The notes: a model not told the origin generated them from the letters alone. DNA of 64,000 bases from Sphingomonas metalli (GCF_014641735.1 NZ_BMIH01000003.1:248001-312000); one strand, 5' to 3'. Numbered from the stretch's first letter, positions 28,176-40,063 are shown. Numbers and translations: made by a program.

Positions 28176-28649
28176 ATGCGACTCGACCTGACCCCTTATC
28201 GCCGCTCGACCATCGGTTTCGACCGGCTCTTCGACCTTCTCGAGACGAACGCCCGCGCGTCCGCAGCCGAGAATTATCCTCCCTTCAACCTCGAGCGCGT
28301 CGCCGACGACCGCTATCGCATCACGCTTGCGGTAGCCGGCTTCAGCCGTGACGAGATCGAGATCACCGCGCAGCAGAACCTGCTGCTCGTCGCCGGCAAG
28401 AAGGACGACAAGGCGGCCAACGCCAACTTCCTGCATGTCGGCATCGCGAACCGCTCGTTCGAGCGCCGCTTCGAACTCGCCGACTTCGTGTTCGTCGAGG
28501 ATGCGCGCCTGTCCGACGGCCTGCTCGTCATCGACCTCGTCCGCGAGGTGCCCGAGGCGATGAAGCCGAAGACGATCGCGATCAAGACGGGCGCTCCGCT
28601 CGCCGCGGTCGAAGCGCAGCCCGCCGCCGATACGGCGCAGGCGGCGTAA
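28176..28649 (+). CDS. Small heat-shock protein (Hsp20/IbpA family)
   Basis: A 157-residue alpha-crystallin-type chaperone that holds unfolding proteins in the cytoplasm. The N-terminus MRLDLTPYRRSTIGFDRLFD is IbpA-like. The alpha-crystallin domain runs about residues 35-130: PPFNLERVADDRYRITLAVA, GFSRDEIEITAQQNLLLVAG, and the late strands RSFERRFELADFVFVEDARL and DGLLVIDLVREVPE. The short C-terminal IAI motif (KTIAIKTG) is the inter-dimer I-x-I anchor. Preceded by GGAGG, a sigma-32 type promoter and a possible thermometer, and followed by a strong terminator, so it is monocistronic and heat-controlled. Confidence 0.95.
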   Translation: MRLDLTPYRRSTIGFDRLFDLLETNARASAAENYPPFNLERVADDRYRITLAVAGFSRDEIEITAQQNLLLVAGKKDDKAANANFLHVGIANRSFERRFELADFVFVEDARLSDGLLVIDLVREVPEAMKPKTIAIKTGAPLAAVEAQPAADTAQAA

Positions 28650-28690
28650 CCAGCTCGGCGCCTGTTGCTCCCTTTTCCAGGCGCCGTGGG

Positions 28691-28726
28691 GCGTCCGGGC
28701 CGTCCGGCCCGGGCGCTTTCTTTTTT
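28691..28726 (+). terminator. Strong intrinsic terminator of hsp20
   Basis: An 11-bp stem GCGTCCGGGCC / GGCCCGGGCGC (28691-28701 and 28706-28716) with a 4-base loop, followed by a T-rich run at 28717-28726 (TTTCTTTTTT). It separates hsp20 from the glutaredoxin-like gene. Confidence 0.88.
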
Positions 28727-28744
28727 CCCGTGGAGGAGGCGGAC

Positions 28745-29479
28745 ATGGCCAGGACGGCGACGCTCTATCGCATGGCGACCCCGCAGCATCTCTGCCCTTT
28801 CGGGCTGAAGGCGCGCGATCTGCTGCGGCGGCAGGGCTATGAGGTCGACGATCACTTGCTCACCAGCCGCGCCGCACAGGATGCGTTCAAGGCCGAACAT
28901 TCGGTCCAGACGACGCCGCAGGCCTTTATCGATGGGGTGCGGATCGGCGGCTTTACCGACCTGCTGCGCCATTTCGGCAAGCCCGTGCCCGATCCCCGCG
29001 CGACGGCCTACGTCCCCGTGATCGCCATCTTCGCCATGGCGGCGGCGATGGCCGCGGCGATGAGCTGGGCGTCGCTCGGCGCGCTCGTCACCGCGCGCGG
29101 CGCGGAATGGTTCGTCGCCGTGGCGATGTGCCTGCTCGCGCTCCAGAAGCTGCGCGATGTGGAAGGCTTCACCAACGGCTTCCTCGGCTATGATCTGCTC
29201 GCCCGCCGCTGGGTACCCTATGCCTATGTCTACCCCTTTGCCGAAGCGCTGGCAGGCGTACTGATGCTCGCGGGCGCCCTGCTCTGGCTCGCGGTCCCGG
29301 TGGCGCTGGCGATCGGCACGATCGGCGCATGGTCGGTGATCCGCGCGGTCTATGTCGAGCGGCGGGAGCTGAAATGCGCCTGCGTCGGCGGCGGCAGCAA
29401 CGTGCCGCTCGGCTTCGTGTCGCTGGTCGAGAACGTGATGATGGTGGGTATGGCGCTGTGGATGGCGGTGCGGGGTTAG
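28745..29479 (+). CDS. Glutaredoxin fused to a MauE/DoxX-like membrane domain
   Basis: A 244-residue two-part protein. Residues about 4-80 are a glutaredoxin domain: TLYRMATPQHLCPFGLKARD has a single-cysteine CPFG site in place of CPYC, and TTPQAFIDGVRIGGFTDLLR carries the cis-Pro and glutathione-site GG. The rest has four membrane spans (IAIFAMAAAMAAAMSWASLG; WFVAVAMCLLALQKLRDVEG; PFAEALAGVLMLAGALLWLA; final helix FVSLVENVMMVGMALWMAV), as in MauE-type proteins, with a conserved-looking CACVGGGSNVPLG loop carrying two cysteines. A membrane thiol-redox role is inferred. Start at 28745 after GGAGGAGGCGGAC; the GTG 15 bases upstream is less likely. No partner gene is evident. Confidence 0.85.
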   Translation: MARTATLYRMATPQHLCPFGLKARDLLRRQGYEVDDHLLTSRAAQDAFKAEHSVQTTPQAFIDGVRIGGFTDLLRHFGKPVPDPRATAYVPVIAIFAMAAAMAAAMSWASLGALVTARGAEWFVAVAMCLLALQKLRDVEGFTNGFLGYDLLARRWVPYAYVYPFAEALAGVLMLAGALLWLAVPVALAIGTIGAWSVIRAVYVERRELKCACVGGGSNVPLGFVSLVENVMMVGMALWMAVRG

Positions 29480-29809
29480 GTAGAGGGTGACAAGACCCTG
29501 TCCCCGTTCGTCATCCCCTCGGAGGCGAGATTTCTGCGAGCGTCCGAGTGTCCAATAATCCACGTCCACCCCGGCGAAGGCCGGGGTCTAGTTTGGCGAA
29601 GCTTCGCGTTACCTTACTGCCGTCTCCCAACTGGGCCCCGGCCTTCGCCGGGGGGACGGAGGACTTTGGCAGCAATCTTGCTCACGTGGTGGTGCCGGGC
29701 AAGGATGTCAGCCTCCACAACGGCCTTCCGCTGCCCAGCACCCCTCCCTTCGACGGAGCCACCCCCCGAGCGTGTCTAGCGGTCATCGCGGGCCATCGGC
29801 CCCCGCCGC
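29480..29809. other. 330-base gap between the MauE fusion and pyrG
   Basis: Convergent gap. It contains the family 2 repeat at 29569-29653 and no credible gene. A GC dyad immediately downstream of the pyrG stop (about 29786-29810) may end pyrG transcription, without a clear T-run. Confidence 0.6.
29569..29653. repeat. Dispersed dyad repeat, family 2, copy A
   Basis: An 85-base element with perfect 18-base inverted ends CCCCGGCGAAGGCCGGGG (29569-29586) and CCCCGGCCTTCGCCGGGG (29636-29653). Its reverse complement matches the element at 63920-64000 along its full length, including the interior. Confidence 0.9.
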
Positions 29810-31474
<1,665 letters not shown>

Positions 31475-31548
31475 CTAGCTTGGATGATGGGCATAGGACA
31501 AGCGCCCCCGAACGCGCGGAGGCCCCTGTCGATCGAAATGACAGCGAA

Positions 31549-31941
31549 TCAGTTGGCGAGCGGGACCGACGAATTGTCGGCGGGGCTGCCGGGGCCGACC
31601 GCGGCGGGCTTGCCCGCACCGGTGGTGACCGGGCCGTCGGCGGGCGTGTTGGGCACCGCATTCTGCTGCGGCGCCGGCACCGACCGGGCGAGCGACGTAT
31701 CGATCGTCTGCGTGCCGCGATGGCTCGCCGCGACGAAGGCGAGGACGATCGCGAAGGCGATGAAGGTGCCGGCCAGCACGCCCGTCGCGCGGGTCAGGAA
31801 ATTGGCCGCGCCGCGCGCCGACATCAGCCCCGACGGGCTGCCGCCGGTGGTGAGGCCGCCCCCCTCGGACCGCTGCATCAGGATCACCGTCACCAGGGCG
31901 GCGGCGATGATGGCGTGGACGACGAGCAGGAAGGGGAACAT
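31549..31941 (-). CDS. secG: Protein-export translocase subunit SecG
   Basis: A 130-residue SecG, the small accessory subunit of the SecYEG channel. The core is residues 1-75: two membrane helices (PFLLVVHAIIAAALVTVILM and GVLAGTFIAFAIVLAFVAAS) around the conserved loop RSEGGGLTTGGSPSGLMSAR. The C-terminal tail is Pro/Ala/Gly-rich and poorly conserved, as usual in alphaproteobacteria. The ATG at 31941 is preferred because it starts directly before the first helix; an in-frame start 42 bases upstream would add a polar segment. Located just upstream of pyrG. Confidence 0.92.
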   Translation of the reverse strand: MFPFLLVVHAIIAAALVTVILMQRSEGGGLTTGGSPSGLMSARGAANFLTRATGVLAGTFIAFAIVLAFVAASHRGTQTIDTSLARSVPAPQQNAVPNTPADGPVTTGAGKPAAVGPGSPADNSSVPLAN

Positions 31942-32158
31942 GGGCCGGCGAATGTCCGATACTGAGAAGATGTCGGGGCGCACATAGGCGAGCGATCGCC
32001 CGCGATCAACTCATGCCCCCGTTCGCCGCCGACCGCCATGTTGCGAATCGCTCTGAAAAGCGCCTGAATCCGGGAAACCCGCCGGGCACGAGGGCGTTAA
32101 GCTCTCGTAACGAAGCCCGTCGCGTCCGGCGGGCGCGGACCGACGGAATTGCACGCCC

Positions 32159-32536
32159 GTGGCTACTGCCGATCCCCATTCGCTGACGACGTGGATGAGC
32201 GTCCTGGTCGATTACGTCCGGTCCGGCGAGCCCGACCTGACCAATCGGCAGATGGCGCTGCTGCTGCTCGTCTACCTCAAGCCCGGGCCGCATACGGTGC
32301 GCGGACTGGCGCGATCGCTCAACGTCTCGAAGCCCGTCGTGACGCGCGCCTTGAACAGGCTGGGCGCGCTCGGCTATCTGCGCCGACAGCGCGACGATGC
32401 GGACAAGCGCAACATCTTTGTCGCGCGCACATCCGAAGGGGCAGATTTTCTTGAAGAGTTCGGGCACTTCATCGGCGACGGAGCCCTCGCCCCCGGTCAC
32501 GCAGCCGGCCACGGATCGCCGCGCGCCTTCGCGTAA
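32159..32536 (+). CDS. MarR-family transcriptional regulator
   Basis: A 125-residue winged-helix regulator from a GTG start. The HTH region is LTNRQMALLLLVYLKPGPHT followed by VRGLARSLNVSKPVVTRALN, with the wing RLGALGYLRRQRDDADKRN. It is shorter than most MarR proteins (about 140-150) and begins almost at the winged-helix domain, leaving little of the N-terminal dimer helix. An ATG at 32195 is an alternative start. Upstream of an SH3-like gene, argC and zwf; ligand and targets unknown. Confidence 0.85.
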   Translation: MATADPHSLTTWMSVLVDYVRSGEPDLTNRQMALLLLVYLKPGPHTVRGLARSLNVSKPVVTRALNRLGALGYLRRQRDDADKRNIFVARTSEGADFLEEFGHFIGDGALAPGHAAGHGSPRAFA

Positions 32537-32561
32537 GTCATTTGCGCTGAGCGGCCGTTCG

Positions 32562-32846
32562 GTGGATATCGATCCACGGACCCAGGCGGTGCGCCCCGAC
32601 CTCGCCGACGTGCGCCTCGCCGACCAGGTGTTCGCTCCGCACTATGCGGCGCCGGTCGTGCGGCGGCTGTCGGTCGACAGCGCGCTGCGGGCCGACCGCG
32701 GGCCCGAGGGCGAGGTGCTGGCCGAACTCGGCGCAGGCGATCCGTTCGAGTTGCTCGACGTCACCGGCGGCATCGCCTGGGGCACCGCGCCCGGGGTCGG
32801 ACTGGTCGGCTATCTGCCCGCCGCCGCGCTGGAGCCGGCGGCGTGA
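32562..32846 (+). CDS. SH3-like domain protein, lacking the NlpC/P60 catalytic part
   Basis: A 94-residue protein beginning at a GTG (VDIDPRTQAVRPDLADVRLA). The sequence matches the N-terminal SH3b region of sphingomonad NlpC/P60 peptidases (DQVFAPHYAAPVVRR, then GIAWGTAPGVGLVGYLPAAA), but there is no catalytic Cys/His domain after it: the stop overlaps the GTG start of argC. It may be a targeting or regulatory remnant, or a free SH3 protein. The GTG at 32562 avoids the large overlap with the MarR gene that an earlier start (32397) would create. No lipobox or signal is seen. Confidence 0.6.
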   Translation: MDIDPRTQAVRPDLADVRLADQVFAPHYAAPVVRRLSVDSALRADRGPEGEVLAELGAGDPFELLDVTGGIAWGTAPGVGLVGYLPAAALEPAA

Positions 32847-33772
32847 GCGTCGGCGTCTTCATCGATGGCGGGGCCGGCACGACCGGGCTGGAGATCCGCG
32901 AGCGGCTGTCGGGCCGCGCCGAGATCGCGCTCATCCTCCTCGACGAGGCGCGGCGCAAGGATCCGGCCGCCCGGGCGGAGGCGCTCAACGATGCCGACTT
33001 CGTCATCCTCTGCCTGCCCGACGACGCCGCGCGCGAGGCGGTGTCGCTGATCCGCAACGATCGGACGCGGGTGATCGACGCCTCCACGGCCCATCGGGTC
33101 GCGGCCGGCTGGACCTATGGCTTCGCCGAGCTGGATCCGGGTCAGCGCGATGCGATCGCCGGCGCGCGTTTCGTCGCCAATCCGGGCTGCTACCCCACCG
33201 GGTTCCTGGCGCTGGTGCGGCCCCTGGTGCGCGCGGGCCTGCTGCCGGCGAGCGCGCTGCTCAGCGTCAACGCCACCTCCGGCTATTCGGGCGGTGGCAA
33301 GGCCATGATCGCCGAGTTCGAAGCCGGAGAGACCGCTACCGCCTTTCGCCCCTATGCCCTGTCGCTCGGCCACAAGCATGTGCCGGAGATGACCGTGCAT
33401 GCCGGGCTGCAACACGGTCCGATCTTCCAGCCGGCCGTCGCCGACACCTATCGCGGAATGGTGGTGGAGGTGCCGCTGCACCTCGCCCAGTTCGCGCCCG
33501 GGACCCAGCCCGGCGACATCGGCGCGGTGCTGCGCGACGCCTATCCGGCCGGTGGCCTCGTCCGCCTGTCGCAAGACACGGTCTCGACCGTCGCCATCGA
33601 GGACGATGCCGGCACCGATCGCATGACGCTGCATCTGTTCTCCAACCCGGACGCCGCGCAGGTCCGCCTGGTCGCGACGCTCGACAATCTGGGCAAGGGC
33701 GCGGGCGGCGCCGCCGTCCAGAACCTCAACATCATGGCCGGGCTCGATCCGCTCGCCGGCCTCGTCATCTGA
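32843..33772 (+). CDS. argC: N-acetyl-gamma-glutamyl-phosphate reductase, type 2
   Basis: A 309-residue ArgC of the shorter type 2 form, which reduces N-acetylglutamyl phosphate to the semialdehyde in arginine synthesis. NAD(P) motif GVFIDGGAGTTGLEIRERL; the catalytic cysteine is in ANPGCYPTGFLALV; the later conserved segments are TSGYSGGGKAMIAEFEAGE, LSLGHKHVPEMTVHAGLQHG and GKGAGGAAVQNLNIMAGL. It starts at a GTG overlapping the SH3 gene stop (GTGA) and ends 11 bases before zwf. Usual length is near 310 in type 2 enzymes. Confidence 0.95.
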   Translation: MSVGVFIDGGAGTTGLEIRERLSGRAEIALILLDEARRKDPAARAEALNDADFVILCLPDDAAREAVSLIRNDRTRVIDASTAHRVAAGWTYGFAELDPGQRDAIAGARFVANPGCYPTGFLALVRPLVRAGLLPASALLSVNATSGYSGGGKAMIAEFEAGETATAFRPYALSLGHKHVPEMTVHAGLQHGPIFQPAVADTYRGMVVEVPLHLAQFAPGTQPGDIGAVLRDAYPAGGLVRLSQDTVSTVAIEDDAGTDRMTLHLFSNPDAAQVRLVATLDNLGKGAGGAAVQNLNIMAGLDPLAGLVI

Positions 33773-33783
33773 AAGGATCCGGC

Positions 33784-35247
33784 ATGCCCCGCGACCCCGT
33801 CGCCAAGCTCCTGCTGTTCGGCGCGACCGGCGATCTCGCCCGGCGCATGCTGCTGCCGTCGCTCTACAACCTTCATTCCGACGGGCTGCTGCCCCCGGCG
33901 CTGACGATCACCGGCGCCGCCCGGCAGGACTTCGACGACGCAGGCTATCGCGACTTCGCGCGCGCCGCGCTCGACGAGTTCCTGCCCGCCGACCGCAAGG
34001 ATCCGGCGACGATCGCCGCCTTTGCCGAGCGGCTCTTCTACCAGCCGACCGACCTGTCGAAGCCCGAATGCTTCCGCCCGCTGGCGGACAAGATCGGTGA
34101 CATCGGCGGCGGCCTCGCCATCTACCTCTCCACCGCGCCCTCGCTGTTCGAACCGGCGATCGACGGGCTCAGCTCGGTCGGGCTGACCGGCCCGACGGTG
34201 CGGGTCGGCCTCGAAAAGCCGCTCGGCTACGATCTCGCCTCCAGCCGCGAGATCAACGATGCGGTCGCGCGCGCCTTTCCGGAGGAGCGGATCTTCCGGA
34301 TCGACCATTATCTGGGCAAGGAGACGGTCCAGAACATCCTGGCGCTCCGCTTCGGCAACAGCTTCTTCGAGCCGGTCTGGAACGCGCAGGGGATCGACAA
34401 CGTCCAGATCACCATCGCCGAGACGGTCGGCCTGGAGGAACGCGCAGGCTATTACGAGAGCGCCGGTGCGCTGCGCGACATGGTGCAGAACCATATTCTC
34501 CAGCTGCTCGCGCTGATCGCGATGGAGCCACCCGCGCATTTCGACGGCGCCGATGTGCGCGACGAGAAGTCGAAGGTCTTTCGCTCGCTGCGCCTGATGA
34601 AGCCCGAGAAAGTGCCGCACAACACCGTGACCGGGCAATATGCGGACGGCGCGGTCGGCGGTAAGTTCGTCAAGAGCTATGCGGAGGAGCTCGGAAAGCC
34701 TTCCACCACCGAGACCTTCGTCGCGATCAAGGCCCATGTCGACAATTGGCGCTGGCAGGGTGTGCCCTTCTACCTGCGCACCGGCAAGCGGATGGCCGCG
34801 CGGCGGTCGGAGATCGCGATCCAGTTCAAGGCGGTGCCCCATTCGATGTTCGCCGGCCGCGGCGGACTGCTCCAGCCCAACATGCTCATCATCCGCCTCC
34901 AGCCCGAGGAATATATCCAGCTCCTCGTCATGGCGAAGGAGCCGGGGCTCGACCGCGACGGCGTGCGGCTGCGCGAGGTGCCGCTCAACCTGTCGCTCGA
35001 CGCCGAGTTCGCCGGCAGCCGCCGCCGCATCGCCTATGAGCGGCTGCTGCTCGACCTGATCGAGGGCGATCCGACGCTGTTCGTGCGCCGCGACGAGGTG
35101 GAGGCTCAGTGGACCTGGATCGACGCGATCCGCGCCGGCTGGACCGCCAACGACCAGAAGCCGAAAAGCTATCCGTCGGGCAGCTGGGGGCCCTCCGCCG
35201 CGATCGCGCTGACGGAGCGCGACGGCGTCACCTGGCAGGACGATTGA
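33784..35247 (+). CDS. zwf: Glucose-6-phosphate dehydrogenase
   Basis: A 487-residue G6PD, first enzyme of the oxidative pentose and Entner-Doudoroff routes (G6P to 6-phosphogluconolactone). The dinucleotide motif is LLFGATGDLARRMLLPSLYN, the substrate site RIDHYLGKETVQNILALRF includes the catalytic region (H-Y-x-G-K), and KAHVDNWRWQGVPFYLRTGK is the later conserved block. AAGGA precedes the ATG at a good distance. First gene of the zwf-pgl-edd-glk-eda set. A long hairpin repeat separates it from pgl. Confidence 0.98.
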   Translation: MPRDPVAKLLLFGATGDLARRMLLPSLYNLHSDGLLPPALTITGAARQDFDDAGYRDFARAALDEFLPADRKDPATIAAFAERLFYQPTDLSKPECFRPLADKIGDIGGGLAIYLSTAPSLFEPAIDGLSSVGLTGPTVRVGLEKPLGYDLASSREINDAVARAFPEERIFRIDHYLGKETVQNILALRFGNSFFEPVWNAQGIDNVQITIAETVGLEERAGYYESAGALRDMVQNHILQLLALIAMEPPAHFDGADVRDEKSKVFRSLRLMKPEKVPHNTVTGQYADGAVGGKFVKSYAEELGKPSTTETFVAIKAHVDNWRWQGVPFYLRTGKRMAARRSEIAIQFKAVPHSMFAGRGGLLQPNMLIIRLQPEEYIQLLVMAKEPGLDRDGVRLREVPLNLSLDAEFAGSRRRIAYERLLLDLIEGDPTLFVRRDEVEAQWTWIDAIRAGWTANDQKPKSYPSGSWGPSAAIALTERDGVTWQDD

Positions 35248-35251
35248 TCCG

Positions 35252-35385
35252 GATCCTCCCCGCCCCGCGGGGAGGGGGACCAGCCGCAGGCTGGTGGAGG
35301 GGAGAGCCGCAGGCGTGACGCTTGCGGCAACGCCCCTCCACCACCGCTTCGCGGCGGTCCCCCTCCCCGCGGAGCGAGGAGGATC
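35252..35385. repeat. Hairpin repeat, family 3, between zwf and pgl
   Basis: A 134-base imperfect palindrome with ends GATCCTCCCCGCCCCGCGGG (35252 onward) and CCCGCGGAGCGAGGAGGATC (to 35385). Inner pairs include GGTGGAGGGG (35293-35302) with CCCCTCCACC (35333-35342). It lies only 4 bases past zwf and 71 before pgl. Confidence 0.8.
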
Positions 35386-35456
35386 TATTTCAACCTCATA
35401 CGTATGTCTGTCGCGTTCCGATGCGCGATGGCCTAGCCTCAGTTCCGGAGAGCGTG

Positions 35457-36163
35457 ATGACGACCGAAATCGAATGGTGGGACTATGACGATGTCGGCGA
35501 GCTTGCCGATGCCATCGCCGGCGACGTGCAGTTCGTCATCGAAAGCGCGCTCGACGCCCGCGGTTCGGCGGTGATCGCGCTGGCGGGTGGCAAGACGCCC
35601 TTCCCCGCCTATGAGAAGCTCGCCCAGGCCAAGCTCGACTGGAAGCGGGTGACGATCATCCCCACCGACGAGCGCGTCGTGCCGCTCGGCGATCCCCTGT
35701 CCAACGTCACCGGCCTCGCCAAGATCTTCCTGCCCAAGGGCGCCCGGGTCATGCCGATCGTGCCGCAGGCGACGCCCGACTATAAGGCGGCCGGCCGGTC
35801 TGCCGATGCGCTGATGCAGGACCTGCACTGGCCGCTCGACTTCTGCCTGCTCGGCGTGGGCGGCGACGGGCATACCGCCTCGATCTTCCCCGGCCCCGAT
35901 TTCGACGAGGCGCTGAACGGACCCAAGGAGCGCCGCGCGCTCGGCGTCCTGCCCGAGCCGCTGCCGGCCGAGGCGCCGGTGCCGCGCGTGTCGCTGTCGC
36001 GCGCCGCCATCGCCTCCACCCGCGCGCTGATGATCGCGATCACCGGCGACGCCAAGCGCAAGGTCGTCGAGCAGGCGATCAAGCAGGGCCCCTCCTCCGC
36101 CTATCCGATCGGCCGCGTCCTGTCCGAGGTCGAGCTGCCGGTCGACATCCACTGGGCCCCCTG

Positions 36164-36164
<1 letters not shown>
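35457..36164 (+). CDS. pgl: 6-phosphogluconolactonase
   Basis: A 235-residue DevB/Pgl-type lactonase hydrolysing 6-phosphogluconolactone. Family motifs: [20 protein letters not shown] (phosphate loop), [20 protein letters not shown], then [11 protein letters not shown], and [20 protein letters not shown] with the catalytic Asp/His. The ATG at 35457 follows GGAG by 6 bases; an in-frame ATG at 35421 is possible but adds residues outside the family. Stop and edd start overlap by one base (TGATG). Confidence 0.95.
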
Positions 36165-37987
<1,823 letters not shown>

Positions 37988-38001
37988 GGACAAAGACACC
38001 G

Positions 38002-38093
38002 CCCTCACCCTTCCGGCGCTGCGCGCCTCCCTCCCTCTCCCAATGGGAGAGGGAAGGGGCCCGCCCGGCGCAGCCGGGTGGGAAGGGTGAGGG
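38002..38093. repeat. Hairpin repeat, family 4, between edd and glk
   Basis: A 92-base palindrome: CCCTCACCCTTCC (38002-38014) faces GGAAGGGTGAGGG (38081-38093), with inner pairs CCCTCTCCCA / TGGGAGAGGG about the centre. It starts 14 bases after the edd stop and ends 25 before the glk start. Confidence 0.85.
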
Positions 38094-38118
38094 TGTTCGA
38101 GCTTTAGGTAGAGGTACA

Positions 38119-39087
38119 ATGCAGGTCGTCGCAGTCGATATCGGGGGCACCCATGCCCGCTTCGCCATCGCGGAAGTGCATAACCGCCGCGTCGTATCGC
38201 TCGGCCCGGTCTGCACGCAGAAGACCGCCGAGCACGCTTCGCTGCAGACGGCCTGGCAGGCGTTCGAGGCGGAGCATGGCAGCCCCCTGCCCTCCGCCGC
38301 CGCGATCTCGGTCGCCTCGCCGATCACCGGCGACGTGATCCGGCTGACCAACAATCCCTGGGTCATCCGGCCTTCGCTGATCCCCGAGCGGCTCAAGGCG
38401 GAAAGCTGGACGATCATCAACGATTTCGGGGCGGTCGGCCATGCGGTGGCGCAGTTGCCCGATGCCGACTTCGTCCATCTCTGCGGTCCCGACACGCCGC
38501 TGCCGGTCGACGGCGTCACCACCGTCTGCGGCCCCGGCACCGGGCTGGGCGTCGCGCAGGTGTTGAAGGCGGACGGCGAGTACTTCGTCCTGTCGACCGA
38601 GGGCGGGCACATGGACTATGCCCCGCTCGATCCGATCGAGGACACGATCCTGAAGCGGCTGCGCAAGACCTTCACCCGCGTCTCGGCGGAGCGGGTCGTC
38701 GCCGGCCCCGGCATCGTCGCCATCTACGAGACGCTGGCGGAAATGGAGGGACGCGCGGTTCCCAGTCGCGACGACAAGACCATCTGGCACGAGGCGCTGG
38801 AGGGCACCGATTCGATTGCGCTCGCCGCGCTCGACCGCTTCTGCCTGGCGCTCGGCGCGGTCGCTGGCGACCTGGCGCTCGCCCATGGCGCGAAGGCGGT
38901 GGTGATCGCCGGCGGGCTCGGCCTGCGCATCAAGGACAAGCTGCTCCGCTCGGGCTTCGACCAGCGCTTCGTCGCCAAGGGGCGCTTCCAGTCGATGATG
39001 GCGGCGATGCCGGTCAAGCTCATCACCCATCCGCAGCCGGGCCTGTTCGGCGCCGCCGCTGCCTTCGCTCAGGAGCACGCACGATGA
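38119..39087 (+). CDS. glk: Glucokinase
   Basis: A 322-residue hexokinase-fold glucokinase (Glk family), making glucose-6-phosphate. The phosphate-1 loop is VVAVDIGGTHARFAIAEVHN; NDFGAVGHAVAQL holds the catalytic Asp; CGPGTGLGVAQVLKADGEYF is phosphate-2; AVVIAGGLGLRIKDKLLRSG is the adenosine motif. Its position between edd and eda gives a complete glucose-to-KDPG set. GTAGAGGTACA before the ATG is the ribosome site. Ends overlapping eda (ATGA). Confidence 0.96.
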   Translation: MQVVAVDIGGTHARFAIAEVHNRRVVSLGPVCTQKTAEHASLQTAWQAFEAEHGSPLPSAAAISVASPITGDVIRLTNNPWVIRPSLIPERLKAESWTIINDFGAVGHAVAQLPDADFVHLCGPDTPLPVDGVTTVCGPGTGLGVAQVLKADGEYFVLSTEGGHMDYAPLDPIEDTILKRLRKTFTRVSAERVVAGPGIVAIYETLAEMEGRAVPSRDDKTIWHEALEGTDSIALAALDRFCLALGAVAGDLALAHGAKAVVIAGGLGLRIKDKLLRSGFDQRFVAKGRFQSMMAAMPVKLITHPQPGLFGAAAAFAQEHAR

Positions 39088-39701
39088 CCGCAATCGGTAC
39101 CGACATTCTTTCGATCATGCGCACCAGTGCGGTCATCCCCGTGCTGGTGATCGACGATGCCGCCACCGCCCGGCCGCTGGCGGAGGCGCTGGTCGCGGGC
39201 GGGCTGAAGGTGCTGGAGGTGACGATGCGCACCCCCGCCGCGCTCGACGCGATCCGCGAGATGAAGACCGTGCCCGGCGCGATCGTCGGCGCAGGCACGG
39301 TGGTGAACGAGGATCAGCTGCGGCAGGTCGCCGACGCGGGCGCAGAATTCATCGTCTCGCCGGGCCTCACCGAAGGGCTGGGCCGGGCGGTGATCGACAG
39401 CGGCATCGCCTATCTGCCGGGGATCGCCACCGCGGGCGATATCATGCGCGGCCTCGACCTCGGCCTGACCGCGTTCAAGTTCTTCCCGGCCGAGACGAGC
39501 GGCGGGCTCAAGGCGCTGAAGGCGCTGGCCGCCCCCTTCTACCAGTGCCGCTTCTGCCCGACCGGCGGGATCACCGAAGCGAGCGCGCGCGACTGGCTGT
39601 CCTTCGGCCCGGTCGAATGCGTCGGCGGCAGCTGGGTGACGGGCGGGACCATGGCCGAGGTCGAGGCCAAGGCGCGCGCGGCGGCCGCCTTGCGGGATTG
39701 A
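39084..39701 (+). CDS. eda: KDPG/KHG aldolase
   Basis: A 205-residue class I aldolase splitting KDPG to pyruvate and glyceraldehyde-3-phosphate. Motifs: VIPVLVIDDAATARPLAEAL, then LEVTMRTPAALDAIREM (catalytic Glu), GAGTVVNEDQLRQVADAGAE, AFKFFPAETSGGLKALKALA with the Schiff-base lysine, and RFCPTGGITEASARDWLSF. Closes the Entner-Doudoroff cluster. The ATG overlaps the glk stop. Confidence 0.97.
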   Translation: MTAIGTDILSIMRTSAVIPVLVIDDAATARPLAEALVAGGLKVLEVTMRTPAALDAIREMKTVPGAIVGAGTVVNEDQLRQVADAGAEFIVSPGLTEGLGRAVIDSGIAYLPGIATAGDIMRGLDLGLTAFKFFPAETSGGLKALKALAAPFYQCRFCPTGGITEASARDWLSFGPVECVGGSWVTGGTMAEVEAKARAAAALRD

Positions 39702-39796
39702 TCCCGGGGCTGAGCCCCAGTCGAAGGACCTGAGACCCACCCATGCTTCGATTCCGCCCGGCACGAACAAGTCGACCGCGGGTCATCCCACTCTCG

Positions 39797-39964
39797 CTAC
39801 CGCTCCGATGATTCGGCCGAACGGGCCAGCGAGACGGCGCGCGCGGCATGGAGGACGGCGAGCTTGGCGTGCGCCCGTGCGGCCCGCCACTCGGTCGCGT
39901 TGATCGCTGCCACCGCCTCCTGCTGCGATCGACGGGCGGCATAGGCAAAGCTGTCGTGACACAT
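39797..39964 (-). CDS. Small hypothetical protein
   Basis: A 55-residue, Ala/Arg-rich, mostly helical frame (MCHDSFAYAARRSQQEAVAA, then INATEWRAARAHAKLAVLHA). GGAG precedes the chosen ATG by about 10 bases. The amphipathic repeat suggests a short helical hairpin rather than random coding. It lies convergent to eda and upstream of mltG on the leftward strand. No family recognised. Confidence 0.45.
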   Translation of the reverse strand: MCHDSFAYAARRSQQEAVAAINATEWRAARAHAKLAVLHAARAVSLARSAESSER

Positions 39965-40063
39965 GATGCGGCGCTCCGGCGGTTCGGCCCTTCCCTGCCG
40001 CACGGTCGCTAGGCGCCGGATGTTGCGACCGGATTGCCGCTTTGTCGCAAGATTGGGACGGCC

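Noticed and set aside
32644..33783. Upstream extension of the zwf frame
   Set aside because: It overlaps SH3/argC out of frame and is low in domain content; zwf starts after AAGGA at 33784.
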